Source: CAZNPL01 sp964574815 (GTDB lineage Bacteria > Planctomycetota > Phycisphaerae > UBA1845). From it: a stretch of DNA of 18,218 nucleotides. Position 1 is the first letter of the stretch, and each line of letters starts with the position of its first letter. The translations under genes and the position numbers were made by a program. Under the pieces are notes generated by a model. That model was not told the DNA's origin and made no database searches. It saw only the letters and a list, made by a program, of their open reading frames with translations. Positions 7,520 to 16,399 of the stretch are shown here, piece by piece. The stretch covers positions 1 through 18,218 of the forward strand of contig CAZNPL010000066.1 in assembly GCA_964574815.1 (NCBI GenBank). The letters are read 5' to 3'.

Positions 7520-9372
7520 TGAACGACGATGCACAGATCGACGGGGCTGGCGGCCCGTACGCGGTAGGGGCGGCCGACAACGGCCATTCAAGCCAGGCCC
7601 CTCGGCATTCGGACGAGCTCCTCCCCGTACGCATGCTTAATGAGTTCGCCTATTGCCCGCGGCTGTTTCATCTCATGCACGTCGAAGGGCGCTGGGCCGA
7701 TAACGTCTACACGGTCGAGGGCAAGGTCATTCATCGCCGCGTCGATCAACTGGACCACGTCCTTCCGGACGCTGTGGCGGCGCCGAGTCCCTATCCCGGT
7801 GACGATGCTTCGGGGACGAAGGCAGGCAAGCGCGGCTCGGATCAAGAAGAAGACGCTGGTGAAGCCGCCAAGCCCGCCCCCGTAGGCGACGATCCACCGG
7901 TCATCTCCCGCAGCGTTCCGCTGGCGAGTCCACAGCTCGGGCTTACCGCCAAGCTCGACCTGGTTTCGACCGCCGGCGACGAGGCCGTTCCCGTCGAGAC
8001 CAAACGCGGACGTGTGCCCAACAACCCGGAGCGATCCTACGAACCGGAACGCGTCCAACTCATGGCCCAGGGGTTCCTGCTTCGTGAGCACGGCTACAAG
8101 TGCGATCATGGCGTTCTGTACTTCGCTGCCTCGCGTACGCGCGTGGACATCCCGTTTACGCCCGAGCTTGAGGCCCGCACTTTGGAGCTCATTGATCAGG
8201 CCCATACGGCTGCCACAAGCAAAAACCTGCCGCCGCCGCTGGACGACAGCCCCAAGTGCAACGGTTGCTCGCTCAGCGGAATCTGTTTGCCGGATGAGAC
8301 CCTTGCCTTGCGCCAGGTGGTGGTCGACACCGCTGACCCCGGCAGGATTCGCCGCCTCTATCCGGCCCGCGATGACGCCCTGCCGCTGTACATCCAGGAG
8401 CAGGGGGCCATGGTCGGCAAGAGCGGGGGCCAGCTCGTCATCCGGAGCCGAGGCGACGAGCTGGCCAGAGTGCGGCTGAAGGACACGAGCCAGCTTGTCC
8501 TGTGCGGCAATGTTACTGCCACAGCACAGACGACGCACTTGCTCTGCGAGGCGGGCGTTCCGATTGTCCATCTCTCAAGCGGCAACTGGTTCTATGGCAT
8601 CACGCACGGCATTAACTTGCGCAATGCCTTTGACAGGGCCGCTCAGTTCCAGGCGGCCGCCAAGCCTTCCAAGTGCCTCCAACTGGCACGCGATTTGGTG
8701 GCGGCAAAGGGGGCCAACCAGCGAACGATGCTGCGACGCAACGCTTCACCGCCGGACCGCGTTCTTGCCGACATGGCGGACCTCCTGGTGCGCGTGCCGA
8801 AGGCGCGGGCGAGCGACCGACTACTCGGGCTCGAGGGCGCCCTTGCTGCGTGCTATTTCCGGCATTTCGCAGACATGCTCAAGCCTCGCGATTTCGACGC
8901 CGAATGGGATTTCAACGCCCGCAATCGCCGCCCACCCCGCGATCCTGTCAACACCATGTTGTCTTTCGGCTACGCGTTGCTTGTCAAGGAGTTCACTGTG
9001 GCGCTGCTCGCGGAGGGGCTCGATCCGTGGTGGGGGCTGTATCATCAGCCGCGTCACGGAAGGCCCGCTCTTGCCCTCGACCTGATGGAGCCGTTCCGGC
9101 CACTGATCGTCGACTCCGCGGTGATCACGGCCATCAACACCGGAATGGTCCGGGCCACGGATTTCAAGCGGTCGAAGGCCTCGTGCATGCTCACGCCTGC
9201 CGGACGCAAGGCGTTGATTCGTGCTTATGAAGCGCGGCTCGATCAACTCGTCACTCATCCTGCGTTTGACTATCGATGCGCCTGGCGGGTGATGATCCGC
9301 CTCCATGCCCGGATGTTCAGCCGCTGGTTGCGGGGCGACGTGCCGCGCTACGAGAGTATTACGACCCGCTAA
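7519..9372 (+). CDS. cas4-cas1: Cas4-Cas1 fusion, spacer processing nuclease and integrase
   Basis: This 617-residue protein joins Cas4, which trims and PAM-selects prespacers, to Cas1, the integrase that inserts them at the leader end of the array. The Cas4 half has the iron-sulphur cysteines Cys46 and Cys247/Cys250/Cys256 and the RecB-type nuclease residues Asp147, Glu160 and Lys162 (VETK). A polar linker of about 40 residues (89-127) interrupts the Cas4 fold. The Cas1 half shows the catalytic set Glu439 (GLEGALA), His509 (GLYH) and Asp521/Glu524 in LALDLMEPFRP. The ATG at 7519 is chosen for its GAGGGA site (7505-7510) and the TAATG junction; the frame is open back to 7435, with another ATG at 7465 that lacks a ribosome site. 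Such fusions are typical of type I-G. cas2 follows after five bases. Confidence 0.95.
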   Translation: MNDDAQIDGAGGPYAVGAADNGHSSQAPRHSDELLPVRMLNEFAYCPRLFHLMHVEGRWADNVYTVEGKVIHRRVDQLDHVLPDAVAAPSPYPGDDASGTKAGKRGSDQEEDAGEAAKPAPVGDDPPVISRSVPLASPQLGLTAKLDLVSTAGDEAVPVETKRGRVPNNPERSYEPERVQLMAQGFLLREHGYKCDHGVLYFAASRTRVDIPFTPELEARTLELIDQAHTAATSKNLPPPLDDSPKCNGCSLSGICLPDETLALRQVVVDTADPGRIRRLYPARDDALPLYIQEQGAMVGKSGGQLVIRSRGDELARVRLKDTSQLVLCGNVTATAQTTHLLCEAGVPIVHLSSGNWFYGITHGINLRNAFDRAAQFQAAAKPSKCLQLARDLVAAKGANQRTMLRRNASPPDRVLADMADLLVRVPKARASDRLLGLEGALAACYFRHFADMLKPRDFDAEWDFNARNRRPPRDPVNTMLSFGYALLVKEFTVALLAEGLDPWWGLYHQPRHGRPALALDLMEPFRPLIVDSAVITAINTGMVRATDFKRSKASCMLTPAGRKALIRAYEARLDQLVTHPAFDYRCAWRVMIRLHARMFSRWLRGDVPRYESITTR

Positions 9373-9377
9373 GCGCC

Positions 9378-9668
9378 ATGAGCCGACGACAATACCTCGT
9401 TGCATATGACATAAGCTGCGACAAGCGGCGCACGATCGTCTTCAAGACGCTTCTGGCGCAGGGTGACCATGTGCAGTTCAGTGTCTTTCTCTGTGCGCTC
9501 AACCCGCAGGAACTGGCCGGGCTGAGGGCAACACTCGCCCAGACCATCCACCATCGCGACGATCAAGTGATCATCGTGGACCTCGGACAGGCGGATCAGG
9601 CCCTGGATGCCGTTGTTGAGAGCCTCGGGAAATGCTATAATCCGACCACGCGAGTTCGCGTGGTATGA
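9378..9668 (+). CDS. cas2: Cas2, adaptation complex subunit
   Basis: Cas2 forms the dimeric core of the Cas1-Cas2 integrase that measures and inserts new spacers. The 96-residue product is the usual length. It begins RRQYLVAYDIS, with the conserved Asp11 at the end of the first ferredoxin-fold strand, and has the QFSVF strand and a C-terminal IIVDLG strand. The frame runs upstream into cas4-cas1, but the ATG at 9378 gives the family N-terminus and lies five bases after the cas4-cas1 stop. It has no clear ribosome binding site, so translation is probably coupled to the gene before it. The last 33 bases overlap a strong promoter-like element facing the array. The gene looks intact. Confidence 0.94.
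   Translation: MSRRQYLVAYDISCDKRRTIVFKTLLAQGDHVQFSVFLCALNPQELAGLRATLAQTIHHRDDQVIIVDLGQADQALDAVVESLGKCYNPTTRVRVV
9613..9641 (+). promoter_or_regulatory. Predicted promoter for the CRISPR leader and array, inside the 3' end of cas2
   Basis: A perfect extended -10 box, TGCTATAAT (9633-9641), stands 17 bases after a TTGTTG (9613-9618) that matches the first three bases of the -35 consensus. Transcription would start near 9648 and run through the 262-base leader into the array. It is the best promoter-like element I found in the window. The match is seen directly; activity and role are inference. Confidence 0.55.
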
Positions 9669-9930
9669 TGCCGGTAGTCGGTCACTGGACAGCTGTATTG
9701 TTGCGATTTCCGGCCGTGCCGTTGTCGACGTGCAGGAGCCCTCTGCGCTGCGTCTGTCCGTCGAGCGGTCCAGTGGTTCGCAAGAGGCCGCCGCCGCTCG
9801 AAGTCGTTGTTACGAAAGGAGTTGTCAACCAGTGCCTGACGGTCGCCATCGATTAACGCCTGTGCTGCCCCGCAGCCGCTCGAATCCGTGCTCACAAGCG
9901 GTTGCCCGCCAACGAGTTACGGCGGGCGGT
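9669..9930 (+). promoter_or_regulatory. CRISPR leader region
   Basis: This is a 262-base non-coding stretch between cas2 and the first repeat. It is placed as the leader because the repeats end in ATTGAAGC, the usual 3' end that becomes the crRNA 5' handle, and because the array sits directly downstream of the adaptation genes. It is not AT-rich, unlike many leaders. Open frames crossing it run into the repeats and are not credible genes. New spacers should be inserted at its right end. Confidence 0.7.
9904..9927 (+). promoter_or_regulatory. Hairpin at the leader-repeat junction
   Basis: A perfect 7-bp inverted repeat, GCCCGCC (9904-9910) and GGCGGGC (9921-9927) around a 10-base loop, ends three bases before the first repeat. 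There is no T tract, so it is not a terminator. By position it could help anchor the integrase at the insertion site or fold in the leader RNA. The structure is visible; the role is a guess. Confidence 0.4.
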
Positions 9931-12900
9931 CCTTTCCACGACTCAAGAGTCGTGGCCCCATTGAAGCCACCGTGAATCCGGTGGTCGAGGTTCCCGGCGA
10001 GGAGGCCTTTCCACGACTCAAGAGTCGTGGCCCCATTGAAGCGTCGACCATCACCGCTGTTCTCGCCTGCAACGCCTCCCTTTCCACGACTCAAGAGTCG
10101 TGGCCCCATTGAAGCCCGCGCCTCCGCTCGTATTCCATCCGGGCCAGCTCCCTTTCCACGACTCAAGAGTCGTGGCCCCATTGAAGCGACGGTTTTTCGT
10201 TCGACGCCCAGCAGCGAGGCCACCTCCCTTTCCACGACTCAAGAGTCGTGGCCCCATTGAAGCGATCAACAAGGTCGGCCGCGGCGGCGAGGTGCCCTAC
10301 CTTTCCACGACTCAAGAGTCGTGGCCCCATTGAAGCCGGCAACAGCAAGCTCAAGCTGGTCAGCGGTGGCACGCCTTTCCACGACTCAAGAGTCGTGGCC
10401 CCATTGAAGCCACGCGGGCCTCCGCCGACGCACTCGAACAAGTGGCGCCTTTCCACGACTCAAGAGTCGTGGCCCCATTGAAGCGATGGTACCGCGCTGG
10501 ACGATCTCAACAGCGACGACCCTTTCCACGACTCAAGAGTCGTGGCCCCATTGAAGCTGTCCACCGACGGTATTGCACAATTCGAGGCGCGCGCCCTTTC
10601 CACGACTCAAGAGTCGTGGCCCCATTGAAGCGAACCTTCCGACCACGCACCGCGCCCGCGGCTCATCCCTTTCCACGACTCAAGAGTCGTGGCCCCATTG
10701 AAGCCTGATGGCTGCTTCCGACGTCGATACCGCCATGACCCTTTCCACGACTCAAGAGTCGTGGCCCCATTGAAGCTTCGCCAGCGACAGCCTGGCCCAG
10801 GCCTGGAAGACGGGCCTTTCCACGACTCAAGAGTCGTGGCCCCATTGAAGCGAAACTTTCGAGCGCGCCGAACCAGGGGCGGAATACCCTTTCCACGACT
10901 CAAGAGTCGTGGCCCCATTGAAGCCACGATTGCAGCCGTCGCAAAGCGCCATGCCCTTCGACCTTTCCACGACTCAAGAGTCGTGGCCCCATTGAAGCTC
11001 GCAATAGATGATTTCACCCTCGCGGTGACCAACGTCCTTTCCACGACTCAAGAGTCGTGGCCCCATTGAAGCGTTGTACCGTCCGCTATCTCGCGCGTCG
11101 GCGGATCGCTTTCCACGACTCAAGAGTCGTGGCCCCATTGAAGCATAACTGCAAGGCCGGACCAGATTAAATCACTCGCCTCCTTTCCACGACTCAAGAG
11201 TCGTGGCCCCATTGAAGCGTCGCTTGCAGGATTCCTTCAGCGTTCCATTGAATCCCTTTCCACGACTCAAGAGTCGTGGCCCCATTGAAGCTCTTCAAAC
11301 GCCGCGTTGTCGGTGTCGAATTCGAGCCTTTCCACGACTCAAGAGTCGTGGCCCCATTGAAGCATCACTTATGCCAGCGGACGAAGGCTATTATGGCGGC
11401 CTTTCCACGACTCAAGAGTCGTGGCCCCATTGAAGCGTGACCGTGATCAGCTTGTTCGCACCGCCCAGCGTCCCTTTCCACGACTCAAGAGTCGTGGCCC
11501 CATTGAAGCACCTATACCAGCAGCGCGTCACGCGCTTGGAAGCCCCCTTTCCACGACTCAAGAGTCGTGGCCCCATTGAAGCACGGTTCATCGGCATGGG
11601 TTGCCCCTGGTTCCACGGCCTTTCCACGACTCAAGAGTCGTGGCCCCATTGAAGCGACCCCCCGAAACCCATTCTGTCGGGTCGCTAATCGTCCTTTCCA
11701 CGACTCAAGAGTCGTGGCCCCATTGAAGCCCGCCCGACAGTTGGCGGCCCGACGACCTGGTCGGGCCCTTTCCACGACTCAAGAGTCGTGGCCCCATTGA
11801 AGCCGCGAGCTATCGGAGCGTTTGCGTTACGTGCGCGTCCTTTCCACGACTCAAGAGTCGTGGCCCCATTGAAGCGTCGGCGCGACCGCGCATGGCGTCC
11901 GCTTCGCGCGGGCCTTTCCACGACTCAAGAGTCGTGGCCCCATTGAAGCCTTTTTACGGGGCACGGCAGTGCAAGAGAGGCACCCTTTCCACGACTCAAG
12001 AGTCGTGGCCCCATTGAAGCCAGTTCAGCGATGAAGGCTGCCAGCTGCTGGGCGTCCTTTCCACGACTCAAGAGTCGTGGCCCCATTGAAGCACCAAGTC
12101 CAGCGCCTGCATCGGGTCTGATTTCAGCCCTTTCCACGACTCAAGAGTCGTGGCCCCATTGAAGCGAATGGCTGGTGCTGATTTACGCGGCGCCTGAATC
12201 CCCTTTCCACGACTCAAGAGTCGTGGCCCCATTGAAGCCCAATTCACGAAGTGTGGCCACGGTTGCGGCTCCGTTCCTTTCCACGACTCAAGAGTCGTGG
12301 CCCCATTGAAGCTCCTGAAACGCCTGCAGGTCTTCGGAACGCATGCCGCCTTTCCACGACTCAAGAGTCGTGGCCCCATTGAAGCCCCCAAACTACTCAC
12401 CTGGACCCCGATCGAGCCCCACCCCTTTCCACGACTCAAGAGTCGTGGCCCCATTGAAGCTTGATTGCGTCTTGGCCGGTGCCGTTTTTGGTCGGCCTTT
12501 CCACGACTCAAGAGTCGTGGCCCCATTGAAGCGACATGCCCCCCCCGCATTCCGGGAGGGGTTGAGCCCTTTCCACGACTCAAGAGTCGTGGCCCCATTG
12601 AAGCACGTGCTGACGTGGATTCTCGCGGTTCCAGGTCGGTCCTTTCCACGACTCAAGAGTCGTGGCCCCATTGAAGCCACCTGGTGATGGTTGATGAGCG
12701 TGCGGCTGTGTCCCTTTCCACGACTCAAGAGTCGTGGCCCCATTGAAGCATTGAGGATGACTCTTGGTGGCAGCAGGGTGGTCCATCCTTTCCACGACTC
12801 AAGAGTCGTGGCCCCATTGAAGCGCTGGCGGCGTTTTGTTTTTCGCTGGCCTCGTCCATCCCTTTCCACGACTCAAGAGTCGTGGCCCCATTGAAGCTAA

Positions 12901-13854
12901 AAAGCCTCGACTATGGCCAGAAGATGGGAGGAAGCCTTTCCACGACTCAAGAGTCGTGGCCCCATTGAAGCCGCCCGTACGCCTGGCCGATCGGCCCCTG
13001 CGCCGACGCCTTTCCACGACTCAAGAGTCGTGGCCCCATTGAAGCACCCAGATGCCCGCTCCGGCCGTATTGCCCGAAAAGCCTTTCCACGACTCAAGAG
13101 TCGTGGCCCCATTGAAGCTTGATCATGCTCGCGTTCACCACCTCCAGCCACCGGCCCCTTTCCACGACTCAAGAGTCGTGGCCCCATTGAAGCGTCTAAC
13201 CAAAAGCTTATGTCCATGTCAGGTCTGACCCTTTCCACGACTCAAGAGTCGTGGCCCCATTGAAGCCATTTAACCACCGCCCGCACATCCCACCACTTGC
13301 CGTCCTTTCCACGACTCAAGAGTCGTGGCCCCATTGAAGCTACGCCGATCGGGACCTGGCGGCGTACTTCCGGCACACCTTTCCACGACTCAAGAGTCGT
13401 GGCCCCATTGAAGCACGGTCAACTCGTTCAACGGGACGCGCCAGGCGTTACCCTTTCCACGACTCAAGAGTCGTGGCCCCATTGAAGCGGGCTGACCGGG
13501 TGCGTGAGCGTCGGGGCAACGATCCTTTCCACGACTCAAGAGTCGTGGCCCCATTGAAGCTATTGCAGGCAATAATTCGCCAGCGAGTTGAATGCATCCT
13601 TTCCACGACTCAAGAGTCGTGGCCCCATTGAAGCCTCAAGACGCGCACCGTGAAAGATGGCAGCGGTGACCCTTTCCACGACTCAAGAGTCGTGGCCCCA
13701 TTGAAGCTGCTGGTGGTGGTTTCCATGTCCACCCCCATCATCGGCCTTTCCACGACTCAAGAGTCGTGGCCCCATTGAAGCCAACAGGCGGCTTCCGCTT
13801 GTCCGTGTCTTCGGGCGCCTTTCCACGACTCAAGAGTCGTGGCCCCATTGAAGC

Positions 13855-13890
13855 AGTGCGGCCCGCGCCGCCACTTCCCGCGATATGCGG
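13855..13890 (+). repeat. Spacer 54, near-identical to spacer 60
   Basis: This 36-base spacer begins AGTGCGGCCCGC. It matches the spacer at 14292-14328 everywhere except base 5 (C here, T there) and one extra 3' base in the other. Both start at the same position relative to the repeat, so they come from the same protospacer in two variants of one target. This copy lies nearer the leader and should be the later acquisition. Confidence 0.9.
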
Positions 13891-14291
13891 CCTTTCCACG
13901 ACTCAAGAGTCGTGGCCCCATTGAAGCGCCCGGACCGTGTTCTGCTGCACGGCGGGTTTGCTCCCTTTCCACGACTCAAGAGTCGTGGCCCCATTGAAGC
14001 GCTGCTGTCAACCATAAAACCAGCCCGCGGAAAGTCCTTTCCACGACTCAAGAGTCGTGGCCCCATTGAAGCCATGGCTTCCGCTTCGTCACGTGCGGAC
14101 ACAAAGCCCTTTCCACGACTCAAGAGTCGTGGCCCCATTGAAGCTGGGCCAGCCGCATCAGCCCATGGACGGCCCGAAACCCTTTCCACGACTCAAGAGT
14201 CGTGGCCCCATTGAAGCCATGCCTTCCAGCTTGGCCACCTGGGTTCGTAACGAACCTTTCCACGACTCAAGAGTCGTGGCCCCATTGAAGC

Positions 14292-14328
14292 AGTGTGGCC
14301 CGCGCCGCCACTTCCCGCGATATGCGGT
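14292..14328 (+). repeat. Spacer 60, near-identical to spacer 54
   Basis: This 37-base spacer begins AGTGTGGCCCGC and is the partner of the spacer at 13855-13890, with T instead of C at base 5. Base 5 lies in the seed region next to the crRNA 5' handle in type I systems. It is six units further from the leader and therefore probably older. Confidence 0.9.
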
Positions 14329-16074
14329 CCTTTCCACGACTCAAGAGTCGTGGCCCCATTGAAGCGCCATGTCCAGGTCGCTTTCGTCCACCTCGATGAC
14401 CCTTTCCACGACTCAAGAGTCGTGGCCCCATTGAAGCCAATAGCCGCCGCCCGAGTCCCACCAGGAGGCGGCCCTTTCCACGACTCAAGAGTCGTGGCCC
14501 CATTGAAGCAATCCTTCGGGCGCAGTTCCCCGCCGTTCAGGTAGGCCTTTCCACGACTCAAGAGTCGTGGCCCCATTGAAGCAACATCTTGACGGCTTCT
14601 CCGTGCACGATGCCCGCCCTTTCCACGACTCAAGAGTCGTGGCCCCATTGAAGCGCTGTCTGCGCCGTCACCTTCCGGCTGTGCCGCGCGCCTTTCCACG
14701 ACTCAAGAGTCGTGGCCCCATTGAAGCTCCATGCTTCCGCCGCGTATCCAACACAGACCGCCGCCCTTTCCACGACTCAAGAGTCGTGGCCCCATTGAAG
14801 CGCTGTGCAAGTAATCAAAATGACCCTGGAACACCGGGACCTTTCCACGACTCAAGAGTCGTGGCCCCATTGAAGCACCACATCACGCCGCTACGCGACT
14901 GGGTAAAGCAACCTTTCCACGACTCAAGAGTCGTGGCCCCATTGAAGCCAGCATCAGCCACGGTGCCCACCGCCACGGACCAGCCCTTTCCACGACTCAA
15001 GAGTCGTGGCCCCATTGAAGCTCGTTGTACGTCTCCTGCACGCCGTGGCCGCCGTCCCTTTCCACGACTCAAGAGTCGTGGCCCCATTGAAGCGTCGTCG
15101 TAAATCGTGCCGTCGCGGACGTTTGCGGGCCTTTCCACGACTCAAGAGTCGTGGCCCCATTGAAGCCTGTTCCTGCGGCGTCTGGGCGCCGCGGCGGTTG
15201 TCGCCTTTCCACGACTCAAGAGTCGTGGCCCCATTGAAGCTCATTACGCTGGACGTGTCAGAAATCAAAGCCGTTCCTTTCCACGACTCAAGAGTCGTGG
15301 CCCCATTGAAGCGCACGTTGTGGTATTCGTGCGCGGTGGCCCATACCGCCTTTCCACGACTCAAGAGTCGTGGCCCCATTGAAGCAAGGCATGCTGGATG
15401 CACTGCTGGCCATACTCTACGGCCTTTCCACGACTCAAGAGTCGTGGCCCCATTGAAGCGTCCACCATGACGGCCCGCTGCAGGTCCGCAGACTTCCTTT
15501 CCACGACTCAAGAGTCGTGGCCCCATTGAAGCGAAGGCAGCCAAAGCGGCGCAAGTCTTGACCAGCGGCCCTTTCCACGACTCAAGAGTCGTGGCCCCAT
15601 TGAAGCGAACCGAGGCCTGCCGACATGACCGAAAAGGCCGACCCTTTCCACGACTCAAGAGTCGTGGCCCCATTGAAGCGCGCGCGCCAGCGTCGGGCAG
15701 GTTTCCAGGGCCTCCTTTCCACGACTCAAGAGTCGTGGCCCCATTGAAGCGCCGCGTGGTCGTCCGTGTCATATCGCAGGTGGCACCTTTCCACGACTCA
15801 AGAGTCGTGGCCCCATTGAAGCCCATCACGGGCACGCTGCCGCACAGCGGCAAGCGCCCTTTCCACGACTCAAGAGTCGTGGCCCCATTGAAGCACTGCA
15901 TGGCTGGCATTTCCGGGTTGGGGTTGGTACCTTTCCACGACTCAAGAGTCGTGGCCCCATTGAAGCTAGATGGCGTCTGGTTTGTCCGCCGCAAGGATGC
16001 GGCTTTCCACGACTCAAGAGTCGTGGCCCCATTGAAGCACCGCGTGGTCGGCGTGCGGTTGGCTGAACGCAAAG

Positions 16075-16316
16075 CTTTCCACGACTCAAGAGTCGTGGCC
16101 CCATTGAAGCCTTAAAACCGCCAGCGTTGCCGCGCTCGTGGGCATCTTTCCACGACTCAAGAGTCGTGGCCCCATTGAAGCCTTAAAACCGCCAGCGTTG
16201 NNNNNNNNNNNNNNNNNNNNNNNNNNNNNNNNNNNNNNNNNNNNNNNNNNNNNNNNNNNNNNNNNNNNNNNNNNNNNNNNNNNNNNNNNNNNNNNNNNNN
16301 CCGCGCTCGTGGGCAT
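16075..16316 (+). repeat. Tandem duplicate repeat-spacer unit, second copy broken by the N gap
   Basis: The spacer at 16111-16145 (begins CTTAAAACCGCC, ends GTGGGCAT, 35 bases) appears again as two halves: 16182-16200 (19 bases) and 16301-16316 (16 bases). Removing the 100 N gives exactly the same 35-base spacer and the same 71-base unit length. The locus therefore has at least two tandem copies of this unit, or the assembly has duplicated one copy; the true copy number cannot be read. Confidence 0.85.
16201..16300. other. Assembly gap of 100 N
   Basis: This is a run of exactly 100 undetermined bases, the conventional filler for a scaffold gap of unknown size. It lies inside a spacer of the CRISPR array. 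Any number of repeat-spacer units could be missing or collapsed here, so linkage between the array and the rep-par side depends on scaffolding. Confidence 0.98.
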
Positions 16317-16399
16317 CTTTCCACGACTCAAGAGTCGTGGCCCCATTGAAGCTCGTCCACGCCGCGGGTCAGCATGGTGCAGGCCATGCTTTCCACGAC

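Noticed and set aside
7515..7520. TATAAT hexamer as a promoter for cas4-cas1
   Set aside because: It overlaps the ATG itself and has no -35 partner at 16-18 bases. The bases are explained by the TAATG junction.
6606..7634. Open frame of 342 codons on the - strand
   Set aside because: It is antisense to cas8g and the start of cas4-cas1, has no family motif, and lies in GC-rich coding DNA where shadow frames are common.
9815..9976. Small leader gene starting at GTG 9832 after an AAAGGAG site
   Set aside because: The frame reads straight into the first CRISPR repeat and the spacing from the ribosome site is about 10 bases. It has no protein character.
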